A DNA stretch of 64,000 nt from Phytophthora colocasiae (lineage: Eukaryota > Oomycota > Peronosporomycetes > Peronosporales > Peronosporaceae). The stretch's first letter is position 1. Each line of letters begins with the position of its first letter. The stretch is taken from the NCBI GenBank assembly GCA_018806915.1, contig JAGKQI010000052.1, positions 1,883,809 to 1,947,808 on the forward strand, written 5' to 3'. The notes beneath the pieces were generated by a model, which saw nothing but the letters and a program-made list of their open reading frames with translations, had not been told where the DNA came from and ran no database searches. Below are positions 8,622 through 19,372 of this stretch, piece after piece. The position numbers and the translations under genes were made by a program.

Positions 8622-9624
8622 ATGGACTCGCCAACGCCCACGTCTCCGTCCGCTTCTGCGGACGCGCAAGCCTCTCCTGCTGCAGAAGCAGCAGGAACAA
8701 CAACCTCAGCAGTGCCTACTAGCACTGCTGCTCCAGCGGTTCGACAGAGAAGTTATTCTGTCACCGTCTACCATGCTCTCCACAAGGAGAAGCAAGCGAA
8801 GAAGACTTCTTCTTCGCTAGCAGGGATCAAACACCCTGCTGGCGTATCGCGAGCGCGTTGCTGTAGCTCGCGATCGCTACTACACTTACACTACACGTGG
8901 TAAGTGTGAACGCCTCCATGATCAGTCCATGGAAGCGGGGATCCCATGTGCCGTTCCCTTTGGCACACCCTGTCCGTGTTGCCCACCCTTGGCAACACGC
9001 CTTACCGAAAGTGATCTCCTGGGGTACACGGTCGTCCGTGTACCCGATCACATCAAGGAGCTTCGTGGTCGTATTGTGCCACGCGAAGCTCCGAGTGCTG
9101 TGGCTGACCGCAGCACTCCTCGTGCAGGGTTTAACCCTGCAAGTTATGGTGGGCTTCGTACGCCCTCACCATTTCCGGAACGTCCTCCATCAGGACGTTC
9201 CGCGGCTCCCATGTATCTCGATGGGGAGGAAATCCTCTCCAACGAATACGAAAACGAACCCCTTGAGAGTTCGTTCTCTTATGAGCCACAATCCGCTCAA
9301 CAACCCAGCGGATCGCTCCACGCGCGTCGCGCAACGGCGGCAGAGGGGGTGGGAACACTCCCTCCGCATGGTCAACGCTATGACCATGACGATCGTGCCC
9401 TGCACGATCGAGTTGCTGCGCTGGAGCAGACACAGAGCGCTGAGATAGCTGCTCTGAAGCAGGAGGTTCGTGTCCTCCGTGCTGAGGTCTGCGAGGCAGC
9501 TCAGACTGCCTCGAACCTCTCGTCCGGTCTTGGGACGAGAGTGAACCGATTGATCGACCGTATCGACGGTCTCAAGAAGGCCTTCCAGGCCTCTCGCACT
9601 CCTCAGTCGGACTACCAACCCTAG
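8622..9624 (+). pseudogene. Antisense accessory ORF of element A (coiled-coil protein, one frameshift)
   Basis: It runs opposite to A's genes, from 101 bp inside the 3' LTR to beyond the chromodomain, which it overlaps on the other strand. The first block (from ATG 8622) is Ala/Ser/Pro-rich and ends in AVRQRSYSVTVYHALHKEKQ; after a frameshift at about 8820-8850 the second block starts TLLAYRERVAVARDRYYTYT and continues in frame to the stop at 9622-9624. Residues near the end form a clear coiled coil (RVAALEQTQSAEIAALKQEV, then repeated Leu/Val heptads and GTRVNRLIDRIDGLKKAF). It has a Cys-containing segment TPCPCCPPL in the middle. No known family was recognised. The frame is natural-looking across some 330 residues, which argues for coding history rather than a chance opening. 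Confidence 0.55.
9131..9433 (-). pseudogene. Element A chromodomain (C-terminal end of integrase)
   Basis: The minus strand encodes WVVERIVAHKRTNSQG then FRIRWRGFPPHRDTWEP and VPEMVRAYEAHH. This is a chromodomain with the aromatic residues (W..RW.GF..W) that bind methylated histone tails and steer integration to heterochromatin in chromoviruses. It lies in a different frame from the integrase body, so a frameshift or split lies between 9433 and 9572. It overlaps the antisense ORF on the other strand. Confidence 0.8.
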
Positions 9625-10858
9625 GTAGTCCGTGCTGCACGTACGGCTTCAACCGCCCGACGTAGAAGGTCGGGTGTAGCCTCATGCTGGACGGTATGTT
9701 CAGCCGGTACGCGTTGCCGTGCCGTTCAAGTACCTTGAACGGCCCAATGAATCTTGGAGCAAGCTTGCTTGCTCCAAAGTCAGACACTGCATGTTTAGGT
9801 AGGTTTTGTGTAGCTAACAAAACTAATGAACCCTTTTCGAATTCATTTGTGTTGCCTCTACCAACAGTATCAGCGTTCAGCTTCTGTCGATCGACAGAAG
9901 CTGCGATAGCATCCTGGACAAACCGTATGACGGCTTGTCTTCGCTGGACAAAGTCTAGCGCACCCGAGCTGAATCCATTCAGCTTGTCGCCCTTGTCAGC
10001 AGCAGGCCCTGCCTGCTCGCTATCATCTCTCATGTCTGTGCCCGGCACAGACATCGCGCGCTCGTTCCTGCTCGAACGAGACGTCGCACGCGTCACCGCA
10101 GCTGATAGTGTGCTGCTATCAGTTGCATTCTGCGGTTGTTCGGACGCAACCGTAGATCCTCCCCCACTTAAGGAGGAAGCTACCCCGCCGAGCATGCTCG
10201 GCAATCGTGGATGCCTCATGGCGTTCACGTAGAACGGTGTATGCCCTGTCGAGGCATGCACCGAGTTGTTGATGGCAAACTCTGCCATCGGCAAGCACTC
10301 GCTCCAATGCGGGAACGAGTGAGCGTAGCTCTTCAACGTGTCACCCAATACACGGTTGACACGTTCGGTCTGTCCGTCCGTCTGCGGATGATCCGCAGTC
10401 GACATTGATAACAGTGAACCAAGAAGTGTAAACACTTCTTGCCAGAACCGCGCTGTGAAGCGTGGATCACGGTCCGACACAATGTCGAGCGGCATGCCAT
10501 GGTGTTTGAACACCATGTCAACAAACAGTCGCGCAGTCTGCGCGGCTGTAACAGTAGCCGGGACGGCAGCAAGATGAACCATCTTGCTGAATCGGTCCAC
10601 AAAGACCACGATGCCCGTCCTCCGCTTGCTGTCAGGCGGAAGACCGAAGACAAAGTCCATGGACATGGACTGCCAACACTCCGACGGAGTCGGTAGTGAT
10701 TGAAGAGGAGCCTGCGAGAACTGCGCAGGCTTCACGCGTTGACAAACCTCGCAAGCACGTACGTACTTGCGCACCCACTTGTACTGGTGGTGCCAGTAGA
10801 AGTCACGCGTGAGAAGAGTGTATGTCTTCTCGACCCGGATGCCCTGCCGTGGGGGCAT
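9572..10858 (-). pseudogene. Element A integrase
   Basis: A 428-residue frame holding the zinc-finger Cys pair (ACEVCQRVKP), the catalytic core with the first Asp in MSMDFVFGLP, the second in IVSDRDPRF, and the Glu in QTDGQTERVNR (DDE triad complete), and the GPF module (RFIGPFKVLERHGNAYRL) before the FYVGRLKPY end. The N-terminal His pair of the zinc finger falls in a neighbouring frame (10803-11018: FEYHDAPTAGHPGRE), so a frameshift separates them. An unusual Ser/Ala-rich insertion (about residues 225-285) sits between core and C-terminus. Confidence 0.85.
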
Positions 10859-11728
10859 CGTGATACTCGAACATGATCCTCAACCGGAGGTCATGATCAT
10901 TCGGAACGACAATGCGATCCGCATTGTCGTCTACTGCACTGTACAACAGTAGGCCTTCGTGTACACGATAGCGGTGTACACGAGCTCGAAGATGAGGGGT
11001 TAGCTTCCGACGTGCCACGTCGGAAGGTGCTGCGAGGAACTCCAGCAGCCCCTTCGCGTCTGCATCCCTTGCATACGCAGTTCTTCACGTCGTCAATCAA
11101 CGTTGACGACGGCACACTTGTCCTCACGACGCCAACAGCGTTGGCGTCGACCGTCTCCGCATAGTCAGGTCGACGCGATAACGCGTTGGCCACTACATTG
11201 AGTCTTCCGGGTTTGTACTCCACCCGGAAGTTGTACTCCGCGAAGAAGCGACAACCAACTCGCCATACGTTGCGAGATGTGCGGCGACTTAATCGCCGTA
11301 CGCAATGATGCGTGGTCTGTATAGACCACGAACGGTCTACTCCCAAGTAGATACACTCGGAACTTTGCGAGTGCATACTTCATGGCAAGGAGCTCCTTGT
11401 CATGTACGGGATAGTTACGCTCAGCTGGCTTCAGCTGACGCGATTGATAGTAGACTACACGATCACGCCCTTCGTGATCGTGTTGCATCAATGCACATCC
11501 GATTGCAAAGTCGGATGCATCGCACACTACGTGGAATGGACGATCTTGGTCCGCCACGGCCAAGATCGGCGCTTCAGTCAAGCCCTGCTTGACTGCACCG
11601 AATGCATCCTCGCACTCGGTCGTCCAAATCCACTCAGCTTCTTTCTTAAGAAGCTGTGACAACGGGCGAATCTTGCCCGCATAGTTGTCCACGTACTTGC
11701 ACAAGTACGTGGCAAGCCCAAGGAACTA
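10859..11728 (-). pseudogene. Element A RNase H and connection region (fragmented)
   Basis: RNase H of the Ty3 type is recognisable by CDASDFAIGCALMQHD, SRQLKPAERNYPVHDKELLA and YTDHASLRTA on the minus strand (11165-11704). It is separated from RT by an in-frame TAG (11726-11728). A frameshift near 11245 moves to FFAEYNFRVEYKPG and DALSRRP-like sequence (NALSRRPDYAE), and a further shift leads to the integrase zinc finger. The family's catalytic acids are present in the RNase H part. Confidence 0.8.
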
Positions 11729-13132
11729 CCTCAGTTCCTTTACATTGGATGGCGTGGGCCATTCATTGATCACTCTGACCTTCTCTGGGTCAGGGCGCAC
11801 GCCGTCTTTCCCCACGAGACACCCCAGCACGGGTATCTCGCTCGCCCCGAAGATACACTTCTTCAGGTTCGCATAGAGCTTATGTTTCCTCATAAGCTCT
11901 AGCAGCTTCCGGAGATGCACAAGGTGCATCTCAATGTCCGTCTTCCCGTTCACAGCCCGGCTGTGGACGAACACGTCGTCGAAGTAGCTCGGTGCGAAGT
12001 CGCGCACCGAGCGCAATAGATGTGTCACGCATCTATTGAACGTCGCAGGGGCGTTCTTAAGCCCCTGTGGCATGACGAGCCACTCCCAAAGCATACCGCT
12101 TGGAGTGCTTACCGCAGTAAGAGGGATGTCCCTCTCACGCATGAGGATCTGATAGAATCCATCACGCAGATCTAGAGCACTGAAGATAGTGCTCAAGGCC
12201 ATCGAATCGATGATAACATCTTTTCGCGGTATCGGCGTCTGCGCCGGTATCGTCGCATCGTTCAACTTGTTGTACGCATGAACGATGCGCCAGCCGCCCT
12301 GTGGTTTCTTCACACAGAACGTTGGAGCACTGTGCGGGGACTTTGACTCCCGCACTTGACCTGCAAGACGACGACTTTCAAAGAAGTCGTCGATCGCTTG
12401 CACTTGTTCACGCGGCAGTGGCCACTGCCGTGTAACACAGTACTTCGTGCCCGGCACGAGATCAATCTCGTGCTGTACGCCCTTATCCTTCGGAAGCTCC
12501 GAAGGAATCTCGTCCGGGAGTACATCCTTGTACTCCCTCAGAATCGTGTAATAGGGACTCGACTTCAACGAGTCCCAACTCTGCTCCTCGAAGCGTTGCT
12601 TCTTGGTCTTCGCACTGAGGGGGTCAACGCCCTCAGTGATGCCATCAACGACGAGCTGCTTCAGCTCCTCGGCTTCGCGATACACTCTCTCGATATCCGA
12701 GAGAATGCAAATTTGTTCGATGCGTCCATCGTACAAGTCCCGCGCGAAGCGCTTCCAACTCATCGTTGGAAGTGCGGTCAACGCCGACGCACACGTCGGC
12801 GGATTCTCCAACCGCATCCTCTGGTACTGTAACCCAGTACCAGTACGTGTCAAGACGCTCAACGTCTCGACACTCGGTGTCTGCCCTGCAGATACACCCT
12901 TCTCAGTCACGGACTGAGACTCACACAGCTCACTGAGCTGGTGCCGCGCGCTCTGATACTGTACCGCAGTATCAGTTCGTGTCAAGACGTCCAACGCCTT
13001 GACACTCGGTGTCTGCACCGCAGACACACCCTCCACAGTCATGGACTGGGACTCGCAAAGCTCCCTGAGCTTGCGCCGCGAAGGTCTGCCATGGAGCTCA
13101 GCTCCAGGCGCTCCACGTCCAAGGCATCCCAC
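11729..13132 (-). pseudogene. Element A reverse transcriptase
   Basis: RT of the Ty3/gypsy type with HEIDLVPGTKYCVTRQWPLP, SALDLRDGFYQI, MPQGLKNAPATFNR and the catalytic motif YFDDVFVHS (codons at 11975-11986). Upstream it carries a linker with a two-copy repeat of about 130 bp (12830-13085) encoding ELCESQS...TPSV...LTRT. It overlaps the protease frame at 13039-13132 in a different phase, so a frameshift lies there. Confidence 0.85.
12830..13085. repeat. Two-copy coding tandem repeat in element A linker
   Basis: Two units of about 130 bp share CGTGTCAAGACG..., CACTCGGTGTCTGC and CAGCTC words. Each unit is itself made of smaller inverted repeats such as TGGTACTG/CAGTACCA. Confidence 0.7.
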
Positions 13133-14397
13133 CTTGGACTTTTATCGCCATCGTCAGCGGATTCCTTCCGCTGACTCGCACATTCAAGCACTGCTTGTGT
13201 GCCGCTCATCGCGTGCAGCACCGCTGCACGTGAGCACGCAGGTTTTTCTGGTGCTGGGCGTTTGCAACCGCCAGCACCTCCTGCCGCACAGTCGGTTCCC
13301 TGAACCGCTGCGCCTCCATCCGCTCCTACGGATGGAGCAACTTCGCCCGCTACTACGGATGAAGCAACCGCATCGTCGACTCCCGGAGTCGACGTGCTCT
13401 CGCTAGCTTCCTGCGCTAGCGAGTGTTCGCTTGTACACGTATCGTCAGCTCCCAGAGCTGACGCACGATCGCTAGTTCCCGGAACTAGCAGCGAATGTTC
13501 GCCTGTACACGCATCATCAGCTCCCGGAGCTGATGTACGATCGCTAGTTCCCAGAACTAGCAGCGACGCGCCAGTGGTGTCAGCTCCCAGAGCTGACGCA
13601 CGCCTTTCGGTTCCCCGAATTTTATTTATTTCGTCAACTCCCGGAGTTGACGCGACGTCGTCGGCGCGACCCTTGGGGGCTTGAAGTACCTCCAAGGATA
13701 CCGGTAATACCGGTATTTTACCTTCTCTCAGGTGAATTGCATTCACCTGACCATCACTCATGTGACAAACATCATTCAGATGTTTACGCGTCAGGTGATT
13801 CACATTCACCTGACCATCACTCATGTGACCGCGACTCTTCGGCTCAGATTTCTGAGTCGACACACATTTTCTCCCAACGACTCTCGGAGTCGTTGATGGT
13901 CGCCGGCAGCGATCGGAGGCAGCGGCGGCCGCTGCTGCCTCAACTGGGGATTCACATGCACCGGCCGGTGCATGTGCAGCACTGACAGGGCCATCGCTCT
14001 CTGTCGCGCATGTGTTGTTGAAGCGTACGAGCGTACGCTTCTCCCAGTTGATCTCCGGGTCATGCCGTGCAAGCCACGGCATGCCTAATACCAAGTCGAA
14101 CTTATCGTCTAGATCCAAGACGATAAGATCTTCTACAAACGTCCTTCGTTTGTAAGAGAAGCGCACACGGACCACGCGCTTCTCACTCCTTACGGTGGCA
14201 CCTGTTGCCAACCGCACCTCCAACACGCCGCGAGGCGTGTCGGTCTCTTCGAAGTCAAGCCTTCGAAGACTTCCCTGTCGAACAAAGTTGTTCGACGCGC
14301 CCGAGTCCACTAGGGCACGAAGAGAGTTCACTCTCTTCGACATCACGTTCAGGATGACAAGGCCTGGCTTGTCATCTTGCATCTCGCAGCGAGAAAC
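13133..14397 (-). pseudogene. Element A protease and protease-RT linker
   Basis: The retropepsin active site is LRALVDSGASNNFVRQGSL, followed by the second-lobe segment DKFDLVLGMPWLARHDPEINW. Downstream is a long repetitive linker (from about residue 170) with tandem degenerate units (TSDRTSAPGADD, VPGTSDRASALGADD) and a duplicated MSDGQVN..HL segment. The upstream end is cut by B1 at 14397, so the protease start is separated from gag (28469 on) by 14 kb. Confidence 0.85.
13412..13600. repeat. Hairpin-bearing tandem repeat in element A linker
   Basis: About two copies of an 87-bp unit, each containing the perfect hairpins GTCAGCT/AGCTGAC and GCTAGTT/AACTAGC with 4-5-nt loops. Confidence 0.75.
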
Positions 14398-15769
14398 TGT
14401 GGTGAAGCGGACGAAAATTTTTCCCGGAGAGGCGATGTCAGCCACGAACCCGAATAGAGTCGGAACGAGCGACAGGGGGGACCGGTGATCGCCAGATCTG
14501 GGTCGAATCACACGAAGGTACGATGGGTCCCGCCGGGAACAGGCAATGGAGACACCGGCGAAGAAGCAGGTGGAGCGGTGTTCGTGGGTGATCCGAATCC
14601 TGCCGTGGTGTTCGTGGGTGATCCGAATCCTGCCGGAGGAAGAATGGGGAAATCAAGGATGTTCTCGCGCGATCAACGATGACGGGTCCCCAAGCGAGCA
14701 TGATCAGCTTACCCTGGCGCCCCGAAGCCTCTAACAGCACGATCCAACTTCCCCGGGCGGCGACGAAGCGAGATCACGCAAGATCGCGCAATGATCCTCT
14801 CCCGTATAAGTACGAGATCAGCTCCGGATCAAGGTCAACCCCAGGCGCGGCGCAGACTCTTCTTGTGGCCTGATCCGGATTCTATGAAGGATCACCAAGC
14901 GGGATCAGGCAGTGATCAAGTCCCGATTAAGTACGAGATCAAGCTCCGGTTAAGTGCGAGATCAAGCTTCGGTTAAGTACGAGATCAAGCTTCGGTTAAG
15001 TACGAGATCAAGCTTCGGTTAAGTACGGAATCGGCTCAAGATCAGGGTTAGGGGAACCAAGCTAGGGATCAGCTATGTAGCCAGTGTCATGTGATCGTAG
15101 GATAGTAAATCAGGATGGGATTAGTAGGCATAGGAATAACCATAAACAGACTCGAATTTGCCCTGAACCACTCAAGTGTCTTCGCTACGCCTGGAACCGG
15201 GAACTACATTGGCCCTACAAGCGTCAGGAAGGTAAGGATACGTGACCTAGTATAGCGGTTAAGACTGGATAATATATTGGCCAGCTTTGCCCTATCTAGT
15301 GAACTATCCTTTAAGTGCATACATCGGATCGGAAGGAATTGGTTGTTTAGGCTAAGGATCCCGTCGAATCTCGCCCCCTCAAGACCCCCGCTATCGGAAG
15401 CGGAAAACAACGAAAGGAAGGGACTGAATCCCGAACATTGGACTATTGGAAGACCTGGATCAAGAACCAGGCACCCGGATCAAGGCTCGAGAACTCGCCT
15501 ACGACCGGGATCAAGTACCCCGAGGTGGAGTGAAGAACTTCCACGCCGCCTCAAACCCCTGCGTCACCCAAGACCTTCTTCTCGTCCCAAGACATCTTCA
15601 GAAGTTACCTGGAAGAGCGTAACCCGCCTACCGACGGGTACACAAGGTGAACACTACACGCAACAAGATCACGGATCATCGGGGGACCCCCTCCGTTAGT
15701 CGGTGTCTGGGCGCAAGTGGCGATCGCGATCGGCCTCAACCAGATTTTGGCCAGATCCGCTCCACCACA
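14398..15769 (+). repeat. B1 5' LTR (1372 bp)
   Basis: TGTGGTGAAGCG...CTCCACCACA, TG...CA bounded. It contains a duplicated 34-bp word (TGTTCGTGGGTGATCCGAAT start, near 14578-14634), a 23-bp tandem array at about 14930-15028, and very many GATC sites. Confidence 0.92.
14930..15028. repeat. 23-bp tandem array in B-family LTR
   Basis: Units of the form GTTAAGTACGAGATCAAGCT (23 bp in full) recur about four to five times here and two more times in the 3' LTR (about 27490-27637). Each carries one GATC and one AAGCTT or AAGCTC. The B3 LTRs carry the same array with different copy number. Confidence 0.85.
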
Positions 15770-15770
15770 A

Positions 15771-15797
15771 TGGTGCGCGTGCCCGGATTCGAACCGA
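15771..15797 (+). promoter_or_regulatory. B1 primer-binding site, extended into the tRNA T arm
   Basis: TGGTGCGCGTGCCCGG begins one base after the LTR and continues ATTCGAACC. The reverse complement gives CCA, discriminator A, a 7-nt acceptor strand, the 3' T-stem strand CCGGG, the T loop TTCGAAT and the 5' T-stem strand. Complementarity therefore reaches about 27 nt, far past the usual 18 nt. In B2 the match stops after about 14 nt. Confidence 0.75.
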
Positions 15798-18096
15798 GGA
15801 TATCACCGTGAGTCCCAAGAAGATGTCAAGATTAAAGAAGAACAAGGGGAAGAAGTGCCTACGAAGGTTGGATCGACGGAGGCACTGCTTAAAACGGAAA
15901 GATCCACAGATCAGCAGAGTTCTGGGAGGATCTCTACTGACAGGCACGAGGCAGACCTGGATCGCAATCCAGATCTCGAAGAAAAACCTCGAATTCCTCC
16001 CAAGGCCCCGTCGAGGGCCATTGCGGATCTCGATGAGAATCGAGATCCGCACACGAGCGATAAGGAATCAGCAAAGCTGAAACCTAATCTGCTCACCAAG
16101 ACCACTGGTGCCTCAAGATCGACCAAGAAAAAGAAGATCAAGAGCACCCGGACGAAATTGAAGGCTCCAGACTCAGAGCCAGAGGATGTGATCAACCCAG
16201 GATCAACGATCACCAAGGACGCGATCGAACAGGCCTACTACAGGAAGAGGCTAAGCGAGACCTTGCTTAATGATCCTGTTCTTACGATCATACAAGTCCG
16301 CCAGATCGGTAACCTCACCGGCCCAGTGTCGAAGCCCCGGATTAGCTCTGACCGCCTGAACGCGGTGAAGATCCTACTTGATCTGCTCCAAGAAGCTGGT
16401 TTGGTGGCTGGAGAGTTCGACCCAAACTCTCTATTTGACTTGGAACTGCAAGCGATTCAATCTGCGACCCATGATCTATTCGACTCCCTCAAGATCTTGG
16501 TCGGCGAGCGCCTACTGACGCCCGACCCAGGCTATCAGACTGGGTCGTCATGCTACGCGTCAGCGACCTCGGAACCAGACTCAGATAGCCCGAGAGGGTT
16601 GCAACGCATGTCGTTAGGGCCCTCCGGCGCCAAGTTCCTGAAATCGCGTGTGAAGAAACAGGATACGCGATCGGTGGCCGCAAAGCTGGAGGTCAAGATG
16701 CCCGATCAGCAAGAAAATCGCCGGATCCGGACGGACCAGACCGCGCCGACGACTAATTCCACTGGATCGAGCAACAAGTTGGACGATTACTTTCAAATGG
16801 CGATGGATCGTTTCTTGAAAGAACGGAATCTCGCGACACCCCGATCGCCGATCAAAGGGGAGTTGGATGTTGAAATGGAGTCCGTCACGGCCTCGGATCC
16901 GGATGCATGGGAATACGATCCGGACGATATGGGCATACCAAGTTCTGGTGGACAGATGTCGAGCCGAGCAGTGATCGCATCCGCGGCAATCGGTCAAGGA
17001 GGATCGTCGATGATCCAGCGGGTCCGGATCTCAGCGATCTCGGATCTGAAAGATTTTGCGGGTAAAGATCTGGACGAAGATCGCGCTCGGGCCTGGATCA
17101 GTAAAGTCAAGTCAGCATTTCAGCGCGATCAGGCTACGGAAGAAGAGAAATGCCTCACATTTGCAGATCTGATGGTGGGACCGGCAAAGAACTGGTACAG
17201 GCAGCTCAGTCGAACGACGAAAACCAAGTGGGCAGATCTGTTGGACAGTTTCCAGACCCAGTATTGTGGGTTGGGTATGTCGGTCGCGTGGCAATACTAT
17301 CACGCTCGCAAACGATCGGAGGATACTCCCATTGACTATCTCAACCCTATCAAAGTGGCGGCTTTACGTGCTACACAGAAGATCAAGGATGGGAGCCCTA
17401 AGGCCCGCCGGGAACATGTAGATCACTATATCGAGACATTGGAAGATCCGGAGTTAGCTGGATCGGCTGACCCTACTCCGGCTGAATGACGTCGATGAAC
17501 TTGAGGAAGTACTTCGTGCCCGGGAACGGGCGAAAAGCAGACAGCGTAAATCTGCGTTCGGATCGAAGTACAGACAAAAGGCACCGGCCAGTGCCCCGGC
17601 GGCACCCACCCGGGCGGTGGTACGGGCGATCCAAACCCAGGATCCGAGCTCGGAATCGGAGGAAATATCCGGATCGGACGGGTCCGATTCTGAAGGCGAT
17701 CTCCGGAGAATATATCTTGCTGCGTCGGAAGACAAGCAGATCGGCACTGGGGGCGTCCCCCACCAACAGGATCAGTCGCGATCGCAGGTGAACACGCAAG
17801 ATCGAGGCCGGATCGCGGATCGCAGGGGTACGTCGGACCACGATCGAGGTCGCTGTTCACACTGTGGATCGCGGAAGCATACGGATCTGGACTGCTGGAG
17901 ACGTCTAACCTGCGAAAAGTGCGGGAAGAGAGGTCACCCAACAGATCGCTGTCTGTATACCTGCCGTGGTTGTGGGGAGATCCATGAAGCTGGAGAATGC
18001 CCCATGGAAGAATTCTACAACCAGATCCGCAAGTGGTACGACCCGACCCGACATGCCGGATTGTTCCCCGAGAAGGTGGAAAAGATGTTAAACTAG
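15798..18096 (+). pseudogene. B1 gag (frameshifted)
   Basis: Structural protein of the element. Order: Lys/Asp/Ser-rich N-terminal half, a central capsid-like segment (FAGKDLDEDRARAWISKVKS, then FADLMVGPAKNWYRQL), and three zinc knuckles at the end (CSHCGSRKHTDLDC, CEKCGKRGHPTDRC, CRGCGEIHEAGEC). Compared with the intact B2 copy, one extra G near 17460 shifts the frame, so the zinc-knuckle block is out of frame with the capsid block. The primer-site ATG reads into a stop after 13 codons, so the usual start is also lost (see B2 gag). Confidence 0.88.
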
Positions 18097-18134
18097 GACG
18101 CTCGCCGGTTTGGAAACCGGTACGAGCCGAGCGT
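18087..18134 (+). promoter_or_regulatory. -1 ribosomal frameshift signal between gag and protease (B1)
   Basis: The heptamer GTTAAAC (18087-18093) lies in the gag frame as G-TTA-AAC and is followed directly by the gag stop TAG. A two-part stem follows: outer ACGCTCG/CGAGCGT and inner CCGGTTT/AAACCGG with a 2-nt loop. The downstream protease frame is -1 relative to gag, as required. Confidence 0.72.
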
Positions 18135-19326
18135 TCTGAGTACTGCATCTATGCATATGTGAACAAGGAATCGAGAGATCAAGATAGGGAGAATTCGGAT
18201 CTGCGCGGTAATACATGTAAGTTGCATTCGTATACTGCTAAGATCGCGAGTCTTCCCCGGATCGATGAGTTCTCGCGATCTGGTGCGGAAGTAGCTTTGG
18301 ATCTCAAGGAAGGAGAATCCAGGGGGTATTGGAAATACCACGCACCAGGAAAATGGTTCCGCCAAGCCAAGATCTCAGGCAAGATCAATCAGGAAAGAGC
18401 GATCTTGCTCCTGGACACTGGCGCCGAGGTATCCATCTTGAATACCACCTTTGCTCGTAAGGTTGGGTGCCACTTTGACACTAGTCAGAGACAGGAGTGT
18501 GTTGGGATCGGCGATAATGTGTACACCACCGAGGGAAGAACGAGGATCAAGATCACACTTGCGGGATATTTGGTCTACTTTTTCGATATTTGGATCGGAG
18601 ATCTATCCGGACAAGATGCGATCCTGGGTATGGATTTCATGATCCCGGCTGGGGTCCGGATGGATCTGGCAGAGGGATCGATGTGCTTACCTAATGAAGT
18701 GGGGATACCACTTAGTGGTCACAAAAGATTATACGGGGAGAAGGTGAGATCAGTGAAATTGGAGGAAGATCTACATATCCCAGTTGGGGGATCTGAAGAG
18801 ACCGCATCGAGAGTGAAATTATCGGCGACGGAGAAATTATGGGTGACCAGAGGCGACCGATGGGTACCCACCGTGGTAAATGGACCCGGCCGAACTCGGT
18901 ACTTAGTGATCACGAATTTGAGCGAGAAGATTTTACGACTGGATCACAGATTACATGTCGTGATGGTACTTGATCAAGAAAAAGTTCCTCGCTACCCCGG
19001 GTTTGTGTCGGTCGGGTCCCGGCGTTACATGGAGTGGCAGAATCTAGCTCTAGAAGCGACAGTGGACGCAAGACCGGAACCTCAGGAAACCGTAGAGATC
19101 CCCTTACCGTCGGTCGAACGGCCGACCTACGTTACGCCGCGATCTATACTCCGTCGAGGTGGGGCAATCAAGACCGATCCTGATCCTGCACCAATATCGA
19201 CATTGGAACCGCGATCACCGACCGATACGGCCGAAGTCAAGGTCGCATTCATCGATCCCCAACCGGATCCCATGGATACCCCACCGATCACGATCAGTTC
19301 CGACAAGGCCCCGAGTGGCGAAGCTG
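18094..19326 (+). pseudogene. B1 protease and protease-RT linker
   Basis: Retropepsin active site LLLDTGAEVSILNTTFARKV (DTG codons 18414-18422) with the second lobe SGQDAILGMDFMIPAGVRMD. A Pro/Thr/Asp-rich linker follows. In B3 this frame continues straight into RT; in B1 a lost G in the run near 19326-19329 moves it out of frame. An 18-bp in-frame duplication (19331-19348 and 19349-19366) lies just after. Confidence 0.85.
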
Positions 19327-19330
19327 GGGC

Positions 19331-19366
19331 GGTGAGACTGAGACGAATGGTGAGACTGAGACGAAT
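19331..19366. repeat. 18-bp tandem duplication in B1 linker
   Basis: GGTGAGACTGAGACGAAT occurs twice in direct succession; B3 has one copy. Confidence 0.9.
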
Positions 19367-19372
19367 GAGAGC

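Noticed and set aside
9190..9618. Alternative minus-strand frame between integrase and chromodomain
   Set aside because: It overlaps the recognised chromodomain frame and shows no integrase or chromodomain features.
14930..15028. CRISPR-like array of 23-bp repeats
   Set aside because: The repeats are directly adjacent without unique spacers and lie in a eukaryotic LTR.
15771..15797. A tRNA gene suggested by the T-arm-like sequence
   Set aside because: Only the 3' portion of a tRNA is represented, in the complementary orientation and directly after an LTR; it is a primer-binding site.
18094..18096. Gag stop codon as a disabling mutation
   Set aside because: It is present in B1 and B2 at the same place and is the normal gag end next to a frameshift site.
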